Positions 1 to 10,391 of a DNA stretch of 64,000 nucleotides are shown here, one piece after another. The stretch is from Anthostomella pinea (lineage: Eukaryota > Ascomycota > Sordariomycetes > Xylariales > Xylariaceae), in contig CAUWAG010000003.1 in NCBI GenBank assembly GCA_963556695.1, positions 4,154,001 to 4,218,000 of the forward strand, in the 5' to 3' direction. Position 1 is the stretch's first letter, and each line of letters opens with the position of its first letter. A program made the translations under genes and the position numbers. The notes below the pieces were generated by a model, which was not told where the DNA came from, did no database searches, and saw only the letters and a list, made by a program, of their open reading frames with translations.

Positions 1-431
1 TGATTTAGTATTGCCATTGCTTCGTCCCAGGCGGGAACCACGTAGGCAAGAGCACGGAGCTCGTCACAATAAGTTCTGTACTTGGAGGAAAACTCATAAT
101 GGACGACGATATTCTCACCCCATTTGTTGCTAATGGCAAAGAGTGATGTGAAACATTTGTGAGCTTTGCTTGCCTTGACGATGTTGTCAAAACGGTGCTA
201 ATCCTTATTACTGGTGCATCGCAACCCAGGACATTCCTGGAAAACTAGCCCGTAGCAGGCAAAGGTGCAACCAAGCGATCCATAGGTTTGCAGTAGATCA
301 TCTCGCTTTTGCTCACACCATCGAATCTTCTCCTGAGAGTCGGTTTCGTTCAACGAGTGACGGAATTGGCGGATTTCTTGAGCGGCTGTCGGGGAAATCA
401 AGCGGAGAGCTCCGTCAAGGTCGAAGGACAT
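1..431 (-). pseudogene. 5' part of an unrecognised fungal gene with one in-frame stop
   Basis: Starting from an ATG at 431 on the minus strand, one reading frame stays open to the left edge of the window except for a single TAG at 198-200. The product begins MSFDLDGALRLISP and contains a charged helical stretch (SLNETDSQEKIRWCEQKRDD) followed, after the stop, by a helical segment containing KASKAHKCF, FSSKYRTYCDELRALAYVVP and WDEAMAIL. The continuity of sensible amphipathic sequence on both sides of the TAG suggests a point nonsense mutation (CAG to TAG would fit) rather than two genes. A 14-nt GT..AG stretch around the stop is too short for a normal intron. It resembles the helical N-terminal regions of fungal NLR-type or ankyrin proteins only in general character. 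The gene is incomplete because it leaves the window. Confidence 0.45.
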
Positions 432-1212
432 TTTTGGAGATATAAGGCCGATCGTGGGAGATAAAATGAGGTTCCGTTATACTAGGCCAGTTGCCTGTCG
501 GAGCAGTGTCCTAAAGTACTGAAGGATCCTTCAGTAATGTACTTGGGGATCTCTGCGCAGTGGCCTATTGAGCACGGCTCGCGCCAGGGTCCCTGGTCAA
601 TAGTAATCGGTTTTATCGTTTGGCTCACCCCAGGGGTGCTTTTGCTTGGGAAAACGAGTTCTAGGCCGTCCATGCCCCAATTCATGCTAGTTGTGATCCA
701 AACAATGCGTGTCTGTGTGCATTGATTCCGCTACGTGTTGGTTGGGGCCTGTAACCGTTGACAAATTCGACCCCACTTCTTGACCAACCAAATGTGAACC
801 CTTGTTGCATGTGGTCTATGTAGCCTCATCATGTATGCTTTCTAAGTCTGACAAAACGGTGTAGTGCTAACGGCTAACTATTTAAGCTATATCAATACGT
901 TCAGATTATAGCTATGATCAGGGGCTATGTAGATTATCGGGAAAGGCAGGTTGCCACTTGTAGCCATTTCGTTCTGGATTTAACTTGGGAGCAGTATTAT
1001 AAGATGCAAGGCGATCATAATAGTCACTGAATTTCCTACACGCTAAAGAAACAGAAACCCTGCTCGTCCTCTTCGGGTACAGAGACCAATCATCAGTCCA
1101 GACCAGTTGTCCAGACCAAAGCAGAGCACAGAACCGCACGTAAACTATAAAATATTGGCTGTCTACAGGGGCCCTCACCCTCCCGTCCTGGATCTCCCCA
1201 TTGTTCTATGAT
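432..1212. other. no supported gene
   Basis: Only short open frames lie here on both strands, with no recognisable protein and no intron-exon pattern. The sequence upstream of 431 may hold the promoter of the leftward gene. Confidence 0.5.
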
Positions 1213-1437
1213 ATGGCTGAATCCCATCCACCCCTTTCGGTCCAAGGCGATCTAGAGGTTGTCCAGGCGCTCCCGGTCAAAGCTCATTCTGATTGGCCGG
1301 ATCAGATCTTGTCGTCGGATGACTATCTTCCCGTGGACCGCATGAGCTACTTCAACTTTGAGTGTGCTTCCCTCGATGACGATGATTTTGGCTCCTTGAA
1401 CCAGTGGGCCGCCGACGAATCGGCCTGCGACAAATGA
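1213..1437 (+). CDS. small hypothetical acidic protein or terminal exon
   Basis: A 74-codon frame from ATG 1213 to TGA 1435-1437 encodes an acidic, aromatic-containing peptide (LPVDRMSYFNFECASLDDDD, then FGSLNQWAADES). The biased composition (runs of Asp, alternating aromatics) is unlike the shadow frames around it and could be the C-terminal exon of a larger protein. No family is recognised, no upstream exon could be joined with confidence, and the call rests only on composition. Confidence 0.22.
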   Translation: MAESHPPLSVQGDLEVVQALPVKAHSDWPDQILSSDDYLPVDRMSYFNFECASLDDDDFGSLNQWAADESACDK

Positions 1438-1696
1438 GCGGTAGATCTCCCTCTGGCGTCGGGCGCTGGGACGATGTCTTCATGATCACCAATCCAGATC
1501 TTGTCCTATTTTAGACACTGCCCGGGGCATCAAGCCTCTGCATCCAGGCGATGTTCATGCATAACTATGAAGCTATCAAACAAAGCCAAACTGACTAGAG
1601 ACTCTACACCAGTACTCGTCTTCCCAAGGATCTCACTCAAATTTCAACAACTCGCTCGCTCACTCATTTGAGTCTTCATCATCTTAGTCAGACAAA

Positions 1697-2064
1697 ATGG
1701 AGTACCCAGAGCGCCCGTCTCCCTCGCCCCCGCCATCTCCCATCCCAGACCGACCAGCGTCGCCCGAGCTCCCGCTCACCATGATGGCCTCGGTGGTCCT
1801 GGAGGCGCTGCCGCAAGACGCCAGCTCGGCCCTGGCCAGCGCCGGCGAGTTCGACCGCGAGAAGGTCGTCGTGCGCTTCGTCGCCGTCGAGTCGGCGCCC
1901 CAGCTCAAGGTGCAGGTGCGCAGGATCACCGCCACGCAGAAGTTTGAGGCCATCGTCGCCTACCTGCGCAAGGTGCTGCGCATCGGCCCGCCGACGGCCT
2001 GTTTCTCTACGTCAACAGCGCCTTTGCGCCCGCGCTGAATGAGGTTGTCGGCAACCTGCACAGG
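1697..2064 (+). pseudogene. ATG12: ATG12 (ubiquitin-like autophagy protein) fragment, frameshifted and 3'-truncated
   Basis: Atg12 is the ubiquitin-like modifier conjugated through its C-terminal glycine to Atg5 during autophagosome formation. The frame from ATG 1697 has the proline-rich leader (PSPPPSPIPDRPASPELPLT), the start of the ubiquitin fold (MMASVVLEALPQDASSALAS) and KVVVRFVAVESAPQLKVQV, then ITATQKFEAIVAYLRKVL. At about 1987-1993 the frame shifts by one base. The next strand, DGLFLYVNSAFAPALNEVVG followed by NLHR, is read in another frame up to a GTACGT donor at 2065. The expected last exon (Cys-Phe-Lys start, aromatic and final Gly) was not found downstream. GC-rich codons in the recognisable part contrast with the flanks, as expected for a displaced copy of a housekeeping gene. 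It is probably non-functional; the loss of the terminal Gly alone would prevent conjugation. Confidence 0.8.
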
Positions 2065-3116
2065 GTACGTCGTCTCGTCTCTCATCTTTCCGCTGCAGAC
2101 AGGATTGCTTCGTCGTGCGTACATCATCGACTGGCACGAGGGTTACTGACGAGGTGCGTGTGATAGTGTTTATAAATCGGAAAGGTTCCAATACACACAA
2201 CACGGGCAGATAGATCAACTTCCCTATTACAACGAAAGGGTATGCGACATGGCACAGGGTCGACACGATATACGATTCATTTTATCATTAAGCTCTTCGA
2301 CCGCGAGGCGTGTAGCGAGCAAAAGGACCTAGTCTCGTTCATCGAGTATCCTCCCAGAGATTAATCATTCCTAATGGCATCACCATTGCCGGCGCCATAC
2401 CGCCAGAATCACAGCCGGCGAAGGAGCATGTCTACGCGCTGGGTAACACTATCAAACGTTGTAATTCATTGGGACATCCACACTCTTGACACGTGGACTT
2501 GTCCAAAGTGCACACTCGTCGACCATACATTACATACTCACACCATGCCAGGATTGTGGAACACGCCAACTACATTACGGCTCTCAGGCATTACAACCCT
2601 GAAAGATGGTGACCCGACCCAAAGACTCACGAAGTCACGATGAACTCCTACATAAAAACGAAGGACCACAGCACCATCCTGCCGCCAATTTCTGATGTAG
2701 ACACCATCTTGAGGTACACCAGCTACACATTAGAAGCAACCCCCCCCCCCCCCCCCCCCCCACCGAGCGGAGCTCTTCAGTACGAAGAGTCACCCGACCA
2801 TGAAAGCCTGCTTTCGATTTTGGCCCCTTATAAGAGATACGGCCCGCTTTACGCGCTAGGAAAGACTACTTTCCAGGCTCTGGTCAGGTACACGGGGTTC
2901 CAAGACCCGGTTCCTTACCTGGGAACGTCTCTTTTCGGTCATGCTCCCAGCCTCCAGTCAGCTATACGAGGTTCTAAGCTCCGGTTCATTTACCTGGGAA
3001 CATCTCTGAGCGGCTCTTGTCATCCTCCCATGCAGTTATCAATTTCGACTCCCTCTTCTGCCCTCTAGTCCAGGGACAGGGAGGATTAGAGCTGTACGCT
3101 TTGCAATCAGACTTAG
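2065..3116. other. no supported gene; contains the C22 tract
   Basis: No recognisable protein. The stretch 2065-2360 may contain the rest of a broken ATG12 intron. The segment 2900-3040 repeats a CCTGGGAAC-TCTCT motif twice (about 2918 and 2994), with no known meaning. Confidence 0.5.
2740..2761 (+). repeat. homopolymer, 22 C
   Basis: An uninterrupted run of 22 C. It creates a polyproline stretch in the overlapping open frame, which is therefore not evidence of coding. Confidence 0.95.
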
Positions 3117-3838
3117 CGTCGAAGAGCCGACTGGGTGCGCCATTATCTCGAAAAGCACACCGACGAGACCAAGACAATCTGTGCTATCTGCGGTGATCGC
3201 CTTCAGAAGCGAAGCCTGAGGAAACATGTAGCAGGTCACACGGGGTCAAGCCATGTGCTGGTAAGAGCCCTTCCGCGGCACAGCTTCTCGTTGATACCAA
3301 CCTAATCTCTCTCTAGAACATCGGCAAGACGACGTGGTCGAAAAGCGAGCTGCGGAAACACGCCCCTAGTAAGCTCGACGATAATGGTTTCGATTTCAAG
3401 TTCGATATCGGCCGTGCGAAGGAGCTGGCTGTTTCATATCCTGCCACCATTCGCCATTCCGGAGGCAGAGTCAAGGAGGGTCCCCTGGTCGGCCAAGTTG
3501 TGCAGGGTTATCCCCAGGTTTTCTACAAGGACGGCCGCATCAAAAGAAACTACGAGTGGCTCAAGGCCGGCACCGCGCAGACACGCAGGTATGCCCTCAA
3601 TGCGCCAAACGCCAGCGACGCCCACAGAGCCCGGCCCCAGCAATGCAGCACGCAGACCAAGACGATGCAATGTACTCTTGTGTCCGCCTCACGCCAATCA
3701 TCGGTGGACTCCCTCGTCCGCTACCGACAGGTTCACACTAATCCAGACCAATCTGTGGACTCCCCCACGATTGCTGGGTCGATACAATGCTTGCAGACCC
3801 ATCGGAAGTCCCCGTCCGTCTGGACATCGTCGCTGTGA
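3117..3838 (+). CDS. C2H2 zinc-finger-like protein, 3' part of a spliced gene
   Basis: Two exons can be joined. The first, 3117-3260, ends in CTG before a GTAAGA donor. A 56-nt intron, 3261-3316, ends CTCTAG. The second exon, 3317-3838, stays in phase 0. The first exon carries a finger of the form C-x2-C-x11-H-x3-H (CAICGDRLQKRSLRKHVAGH). The second continues IGKTTWSKSELRKH, a basic and aromatic stretch including YPQVFYKDGRIKRNYEWL, and a low-complexity tail. A TAG at 3114-3116 lies in frame immediately upstream and could be the end of an earlier intron (acceptor AG), so the true 5' end is not known. The finger suggests nucleic-acid binding. The gene lies between a transposon-poor stretch and relics, and nothing shows whether it is expressed. 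Confidence 0.45.
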
Positions 3839-4863
3839 TTCTAGGATGCTTTCGGTGTTTGTTGCCGGATGTTTGCCATTTGCTAGAAAACCAAGAATCG
3901 AGAATGCAACACATCCTTAGTGTGTATATGTTGCAAGATTGTGTTTGTTTCTTCTTTATGCAAAGATATGTCTTGTTGGGTCTCTACATTTTAAGGTTCT
4001 TTTAAGATAATAAATAAGCTAAGTATTACTTGGAAACAAACATGAAGCAAATCACTTCTTGTATGTTATGCTCCAGCCAGATTTGCTAGAATGAACTCAT
4101 ACTTTGCTAGCTTTCGTTTGCCAGAGGTTGAGCTAACTTATCGCTTCTATCTGCGAGCATGGTGGCAATAAGGACTGAAGGTTCGAATCAAAGGGGATAA
4201 ATCACCAGGTATGTAAATGTTCGAGAAACCCATTATTATATTAGGGGTCAGGCCCCTGAAGTAGAAAACTAGCCAGGTGATTGGTGTTACCTTTCTGGTA
4301 GCTCGCGCAATTCACATCCTTGTCAAGCTGAGAAGCGTTCTCCTGCGGCCAGATCGCTGTCGTAGGTACCACTATTTGCTTCCTGCTTCCTGGATGCACT
4401 CCCTCAACCGCCCATGGTACCCAGGTTGCCCATGCCATGATGTCTACATCCATAGGTCGGCAGTCTCTGCTGGCTTCTGGAATGCCTATGAGTCATCCTG
4501 AAGGCGCGCACCAGGCTGGCCATTTAGTGAGAGGTGCGTTTCATCCGGTGACTCATCTTGGATGATAACAGGTGGCAATGAAAGATTGGTCAGGAAGCAG
4601 TAACGTGATGCATGGGTGAAGTCAACCGCGACCACTGAATTACGCGCTCCTACCGCCTGCGTTTCCTACGCCTTGTGTATGGGTTCCGGTCGTTGCTTTC
4701 TACCTGACGTTCGTTTTAATACCCCTAAAGGAGACATTAGATTGTTTATTTCCTTGGCATTTCTTCAGCTTTTGTTAACTTTCCATGGTCACGCTTTCTT
4801 CACACTCTCCTAGAGTACTTCGCAGATCTACACTACTACACCATAACTGCTTATCTGGGTACG
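3839..4863. other. no supported gene
   Basis: Several small overlapping frames on both strands, none recognisable. A B-box-like GGTTCGAATC at about 4180 has no tRNA arms around it. Confidence 0.5.
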
Positions 4864-5162
4864 ATGGCCGAAGATACAGGCATGTTTTCAAATTCGCAGC
4901 GAGGAGAAAACCCAGCACATGTTGAGCAGGGAACGACAAGCCCAGCTTCTACACCGGCACCTGAACCAGCAGCGGGGGAACCGATACACGGGCAGAAAAC
5001 CGTCGTTCACAACTACAATGCCAGCGGCTACGACAAGGGCTCCCCGAAACCTCCCTACAACAGCAACAAGAAGCAGTATGAGGAGTATAAAGAATGGACA
5101 AGGGGTGAAAGTGAGTGGGCTCGGACTCAAACACAATCTGAAGAATTTTGCTGGGAAGGTCT

Positions 5163-5164
<2 letters not shown>
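4864..5164 (+). pseudogene. hypothetical protein N-terminus, interrupted by a G30 tract
   Basis: An open frame from ATG 4864 encodes a hydrophilic, disordered-looking N-terminus: Glu/Gly/Pro-rich, then VVHNYNASGYDKGSPKPPYN and KKQYEEYKEW. It is preceded by a pyrimidine-rich leader. The frame runs directly into 30 consecutive G at 5165, after which only nonsense frames follow. A possible donor (GTGAGT) at about 5110 could remove the tract by splicing, but no matching downstream exon was recognised. Function unknown. Confidence 0.3.
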
Positions 5165-5193
<29 letters not shown>

Positions 5194-5194
5194 G
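5165..5194 (+). repeat. homopolymer, 30 G
   Basis: Uninterrupted run of 30 G; the polyglycine and polyproline frames across it are artefacts. Confidence 0.95.
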
Positions 5195-5401
5195 CGCATT
5201 CTCAATTGCGGTACTGTTATTTGAGGCCCAGCAGTCATCATCGACAGAAACAACTGCAACTATTGATTTGGATGTCACCGCAGATTTGTCTACATCGCCG
5301 CCGGAATCATTGAGATCGAGGATTAAGGTTAAACACTGTCCTGTCCATTACCTAGTAATGCCACCAATGTCCTGTTAACATCCTATTGAGTAAGACATTT
5401 A

Positions 5402-5439
5402 AGCTGCGCACCACCTCCAGACCTTCAACAACAACAATA
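5402..5439 (+). repeat. 38-bp repeat shared with 18475-18512
   Basis: AGCTGYGCACCACCTCCAGA and the following CCTTCAACAWCAACAAYA occur at both places with about three differences. Both copies can be read as HHLQTFN and both are preceded by AG, so they could be remnants of the same exon. The flanks do not match. Confidence 0.6.
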
Positions 5440-6343
5440 TTACCAAAGTGGACAGTCGATCGCCGACTGTGGTTTCCGACCTGAGCTCTGGTTTGTCTTG
5501 GTGGATATATATAAGCAATGTCCATTTCTCCCCGCCCCCCCAAGCCATGGTTTTGGAGTTCAGAGTGCGAGACGTTCTTCCTGGACTGGGAGAAGCGTTT
5601 ACAAGGACACGCTGGTGTACACGCTGTCTACCTTACCGAATAGATAAGCAGGACTGGTGCGCAGATTTACCACCACCACAATTCTGGACTAGGCCACTAT
5701 CGAGAGCACCGCCTCCGCCCTGGACATAATTATGAAAGTGCTGCTGCTGCAGCAGGCGGACCATCTCCTCGTGAACTGGGATAGAACCGGCGGCCCCTGA
5801 AAACGGGGGTAGCACCATTGGCCAAGATAGCCGCCCCCTCCTCCACCCCCCAGAAGATGATCGACTTACGGCCTGAGCCTGCAATCTGCTCTTGGCAGAA
5901 ATTATTTTCTTATATCCTTGCCCCGGTAAGATATGGTGGGATCTGACCCCCAATTTTCAACGGCTGCCGAATCGCCTGTCATATATGTCCCTTGGAATGA
6001 TTGGTTGTCAATGGTATCAGGGCCGCCACCGGCACACTGTACGAAACTGGGAATAAAAGACGCGTGGTTCCATAGGTCAACAGTCCCTCTCATGAAGAAA
6101 TAGTACAGCAATTATTGCAACACTCCAACACCAACCCCGATTTGGCACTAAGAGGTGGCACGACGCCGCTGATGCTCTCTCAGACATGACGGGGTGGTTC
6201 GTTTATTTGCGGAAAAGCGACGATCATGACTCGTGAGCCGTCAACCTCTGGTCCGATCGCAAGCCATTGGAGGCCGGTTCTAGCATGGGGAATAAACCCT
6301 GACGGAGTCTGGCGTGACTTCCCAAAGGCTCAGCCGCATCAGC
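5440..6343. other. no supported gene
   Basis: Degenerate sequence with short frames only; nothing recognisable. Confidence 0.45.
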
Positions 6344-6390
6344 CTCTTGCAAAAGAAAATGTGTTGTGGTATTTTCTTCTCACCACAGCA
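6344..6390 (-). mobile_element. short LINE ORF2 fragment (C-terminal Cys/His motif)
   Basis: About 47 bp match, in reverse orientation, the part of the LINE ORF2 that encodes the C-terminal knuckle CGEKKTPQHIFFCKRL (compare 43243-43289 and 63709-63755). It abuts a copia relic directly, so it is a fragment caught in a rearrangement rather than an insertion with a tail. Confidence 0.7.
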
Positions 6391-6398
6391 AGGCTAAG

Positions 6399-7040
6399 AA
6401 AGCCCGGATAGTAAACCGTCCGAAACGCCACCCTGATAGCACACAAACTGGACAAACTGGACTGCCCCAGGGATCTTCAGACCTTGAGAGGCTCAAAAGA
6501 AGACTTGCTAGTGGAGCTAGAATCCAGCAGAGCGAGCTCCCATCACTACCGAGAACTCACAAGGATCTACGAGACCACTTGATGGGTCAGGGGTTCAGAA
6601 GTGCAGAGCGAATGCATCTCCAGAGCCACCATGAGATGAGCTCGTGGAAAGAAGTCGAGATAAGCACAGCTAACGGCAAACAGGTGTTAGACTGCATGTG
6701 GGTATACGTCTACAAGTTCGACAAGTACGGCTGGTTCCTGAAATGCAAAGCCCGTCTTGTGGTACGAGGGGACAAGAAGGGGAAAGAAGCTACAGCCAAT
6801 CATCTGATCAGTCGGCTTAAGATGACCTACCAGCTTACTGGAAGAGATGATATTCAGTGGTTCCTTGGCATCGAGATCATCCGAGACCGGAAGTGACGGC
6901 TCCTCTGGTTATCTCAGTCATCGTATGCAGAGAAGATATCCCGACTAGCTGAAAAGGCTTGGACAGGCAGAGACGATACTCCCATGAAGAACGAAGAACT
7001 AGACTTGAATGCCCTGCTAGACATATCCTGGTGTTCGTAA
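6399..7040 (+). mobile_element. Ty1/copia reverse-transcriptase relic with internal deletion
   Basis: The frame shows copia-type RT (RVT_2) blocks: HHEMSSWKEVEISTANGKQV, then LDCMWVYVYKFDKYGWFLKC and KARLVVRGDK. It jumps to a later block (DIQWFLGIEIIRDRK), so the central part with the catalytic Tyr-x-Asp-Asp is deleted. After a TGA at 6894-6896 the same frame continues with RLLWLSQSSYAEKISRLAE up to a TAA near 7040. This order matches copia pol. No LTRs were seen. Non-functional. Confidence 0.85.
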
Positions 7041-7083
7041 GACTCAAGAATTAGGCCTCCATGAATTTAAACCCACAATACGC

Positions 7084-8250
7084 TCATTGTGAAAACGCTG
7101 CATTCACTGCCAGAATATCGTCCTGAAACCCCACTAGACTGGAATGTGGACGTCCCATGTTCTTCTCCATGTTTCTGCCGTGGTCCCATGGCCGCTTGTT
7201 CGGTACTACCTGACCAAGCGGGCTTCGCGCCGGCTTCACAATCGATGCCCGCTCGAAATCAACTACCATCACTCGGCCCGTTCTGGGATCAAACAACACA
7301 TTCGCCCGCCGCACATCCCCGTGAACCACACCCTTCTCGTGTATTGAGCGTAGACAACCCAGCACTTTGCCCACACTGGCAGATGAGTCGATTGTGTTGC
7401 CGCCCCACGATAGGAACAACATATACTCAATATAGACCCGAAGATCATCATAATACACCTTGCCCATGTTACGGAGATCCACGTCCCCTAGAAATATAGG
7501 CACTGCAGTCCCCTGCATTTGCTCAAGGTGCTTGTAAACAGCCGCTTCGTGTTCCAGGTTTGGTATGAACGCCGCCACAGTGCCCTTGCTTACGAAGGTA
7601 TACCCGTATGCTAGCAGGGTGACCTGGAACAGCACGCCTTGTGAGCCTTCTAGCCCCAGCTTTGTGACACCGTCGTCCAGCGACGTCTTCAGCTGATCGC
7701 AGAGAAGTCGAAGGAAGTCGGCATGCTTGATCGGGTGATAGTTCTGAGGTGCCCCTCGCTGGTGGAGCGCCGCGTTGGGGCACTGCTTGTCTAATGGAGC
7801 ACCCTTGACCATCCCGAGGAGGACCAGTTGGGTGCAATATACTCGGGCCTGTTCGCCACCTCGTTGAGGCCGCCGATCCAAGTTTCGCCTACTGCGCCGA
7901 GTCACCCGTCCTTGACCCTGTGGACCTTGACCACGACGCGGCTCGGTCGGACTCGGGGTTTCTGGCATCCGGGGCTGCGACTTGTCGTCAGACGATTCGC
8001 TCTGGTCTCTCGGCCTGGGCTGGTCAACTCGACCATCCCTTTCGACACGCCGACGGTGAGGTTTTGCACGACCAAGGCGCGAAGAGGGCGCGACCGGCCG
8101 ACCAACTGTTCTACGGATACGGAACTAGACAGCGTCGACGGCCGATCGCTGCCACGCGAATTTTCGGGGAGACAGGACATCGACGATCTCGTGGCACTCG
8201 TCCCAGACGACGGTGTCGAGCAGGCGGCCGTCGACCTTGGGACGGAACCA
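7084..8250 (-). pseudogene. fungal kinase-like protein, one nonsense codon, otherwise nearly complete
   Basis: A 294-codon frame (7968 to 7084) has the features of the fungal-specific kinase-like family: a conserved helical front (DFLRLLCDQLKTSLDDGVTK), a strand block (GVLFQVTLLAYGYTFVSKGT, VAAFIPNLEHEAAVYKHLE), the catalytic loop HGDVRRANVLF (His-x-Asp...Asn as in HRDxxxxN), the metal-binding VVDFERA (DFE in place of DFG) and the family tail VVPNKRPWDHG. The same frame extends upstream beyond a single TAG at 8125-8127 through FAWQRSAVDAV and VVWDECHEIVDVLSP to about 8250. The stop interrupts Ala-Val-[stop]-Phe-Arg-Ile-Arg-Arg, where Gln (CAG) would fit, so a C-to-T nonsense change is likely. 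Translation from the ATG at 7968 could still give a protein with the catalytic motifs. Substrates of this family are unknown. A decayed second copy of part of it lies at 32313-32385. Confidence 0.75.
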
Positions 8251-9040
8251 GGTCTGGAGAGACAAATGCCTCGGGAGTGACGACAACAACAGCAGGTATC
8301 AGAGGGTGGAGAACAGAGTTGGTACGGTGCGACCAGGGCCTCGCCGGTACCTGTCGGGCGTTGAATTCGCGGACAAGCTGAAGAGCCAAAAGGGTGTAAG
8401 AGGCAACGACAACAGTGGTCTGACTCCAACTTCACAAGTCAGATGTTCAGGTATGTATCTGGCAAAACTGTCAGCTTCGGCAGAGAACGAGGATCAGACG
8501 TCGATGCGCTTGCACGCTTGCACATACGCATACATACCGGGGGCGGCTGGAGTATGGGCTGCAGTGTTTCTCTTCATAGACAGCCACCCTATGAACCACC
8601 ACACACCACCCTCTAGACATACGGTAGAGACCACGTTGCCGTGATTTAAAACCTGATACTTGCACTGCAACGACTGGCCCGACGAAAATGGACGTAATTT
8701 TCTCGGTAAAAGCGACGACTAAGTTATGCGCTGCGTTGCGACTTGTCGATGTTGTTCCGCAGTCGTTGTTCCGCGCTTTGGTTAAGCATTCACCTAGCAG
8801 TGCATCACCACCTATCTCTAACCTTTTACAGACATACAGACCTAGTCTCCTTGTCTTCAAGTCGTAATGCATGTAAAAATACTTTGCTTTTTATTGAAGT
8901 CTCTGACCGCAGTCCAATAGATCAGGTGCAGTGGTGGAGTCAGTAAAGGAGGCAAGGTGTGCTACAAGTCGTCGGCTTTGTTCCGGGTCTCAAATGCGCG
9001 TTTTACAGTGTACCAACACCCCCTTCACTCATACATACCA
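8251..9040. other. no supported gene
   Basis: On the minus strand the first part may still contain decayed upstream exons of the kinase-like gene (for example LVREFNARQVPARPW at about 8350). Nothing else is recognised. Confidence 0.4.
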
Positions 9041-10190
9041 GCCTTTTTGATTCTGGCAGGCCAGCACCATATGGCCCGATGGTATCAAGAACCTGAACTA
9101 TATGGAGATACAGCTATTATCCCTTCTTCTAGCGGCTATTTAAACGATCAAATCAGCTTGGAATGGCTAAAGCATATTGAAAAACACACAGCGACAAAGG
9201 CCATTGGGACGAAACGGCTCCTTATTCTAGATGGCTATGGTTCACACCATACGATTGAATTTATTCAATATTGCGAAGATCACGGCATCATCCCTTTTGG
9301 CATGCCTCCAAACCTGACGCACTTGCTGCAGCCGCTAGACGTGGTAGTCTTCCAGCCACTGAAGCATTATCACGTTAAGGCACTGGACTTAATGGTCCGT
9401 GATGGCCTAGTGAACATTACGAAGCTTGAGTTCTTTAGCTGTATTCAGCAGGTCCGCCAGCAAGCATTCAAGTCTAGTACTATTCTCTCTGCCTTCCAGA
9501 AGACTGGTATCTGGCCATATAACCCGCTGCCGGTGCTTCAAAGCCTAGAAGAACGACAGCCAAAAAGGACACCTACTCCCCCTACCTTGGCAGGTTCCTC
9601 GCCATTTAGCACGCCAATGACCTTGCGCCAGATCAACAAGGTGGCTGATAAGCTAGACACAGCGCTGAAAAGCGACGAAAGTCTTGATCCTGAGTTTGCT
9701 GCTAATATTAGCCGCTTTATCAAAGGGTCTCTAATAAGTGCCACGGAACTGGTCCAGACTAAAAGAGACCTGGGGAGGACTAAATATGCTGAGCGCGTTC
9801 AAAAACAACGCCAGGCCACCCAGAATACTCCATTGAAGTCAGGAGGGGTGTTGACAGTAGCTGATGGCCGGCGGATGGTCCAGCAGAAGGAAGAAGACCA
9901 GATAGTCAAGGCGAGGAAGATGGTTGAAGCAGCAGATCTAAGGGCTCGCAATGCTGCGAAACGCTGTTTTTCCGAAGCAGCAAAGGAGTCACGCAGACAG
10001 AGGCTTTCTGGGAGACTAGCACCGGCGGAAATCTACGAATCCGGCCACAGTTGCAGGTGGTTGAGGCGTTTCTAGTTGGATAGATCGAAAAACTGGGTGT
10101 TTTGGTGATCTGGGTGTTTTGGTGTCCAGCACCAGCTTTAGCTGGTGAGCCCGGGCGAATCCTGAATAAAGTGGGGCGTGGCACGGGTAG
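9041..10190 (+). mobile_element. 5'-truncated pogo/Fot-like DNA transposon
   Basis: The open frame becomes recognisable near 9045 (ILAGQHHMARWYQEPELYGD) and ends at 10075. It carries the second and third catalytic acids of a DDE_1 transposase: LLILDGYGSHHT (Asp) and NLTHLLQPLDVVVFQPLK (Asp), then the family block FQKTGIWPYNPLPVL and a basic, coiled-coil-like tail. The N-terminal HTH/CENP-B DNA-binding domain and the first Asp are missing: the upstream residues are unrelated. The 3' non-coding region has a 15-bp direct repeat (10093-10107, 10110-10124) and an 18-nt hairpin (10130-10147). A GTGGGGCGTGGCACGGGTAG block at about 10170 partly recurs near 54510 and could be part of a terminal repeat. 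The remaining frame has no stops, so it is relatively young, but it cannot encode a working transposase. Confidence 0.85.
10130..10147. repeat. perfect hairpin, 8-bp stem and 2-nt loop
   Basis: CACCAGCT-TT-AGCTGGTG, just past the transposase stop. It could be a structure in the element's 3' region; function unknown. Confidence 0.7.
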
Positions 10191-10391
10191 TTATTCGATC
10201 CTTTTACATCATCACCCACACCTTTCCTGGTAAAAATCATCCGTGCGCTTACACTTGTTAGTGTATTTGCGTGCAGCACAGCAAAACCCATAACACTTGG
10301 CATTGTGCCGTAATCTCAGACCTAAACACCAAGGCCAGAATCTCGAGATCTGCCTCGTTCCCTACTAAGGGAGCGGACTCAGTACTCGCTG

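Noticed and set aside
2100..2300. Search for the missing last ATG12 exon after the donor at 2065
   Set aside because: No Cys-Phe start and no aromatic-plus-final-Gly ending were found in any frame.
2640..3068. Plus-strand frame with ten consecutive prolines
   Set aside because: Created by the C22 tract; the rest of the frame is not protein-like.
4175..4200. GGTTCGAATC as a possible tRNA T loop
   Set aside because: No pairing T stem, D arm or acceptor stem around it.
4888..5259. Minus-strand frames with long polyproline
   Set aside because: They exist only because they cross the G30 tract; no other coding evidence.
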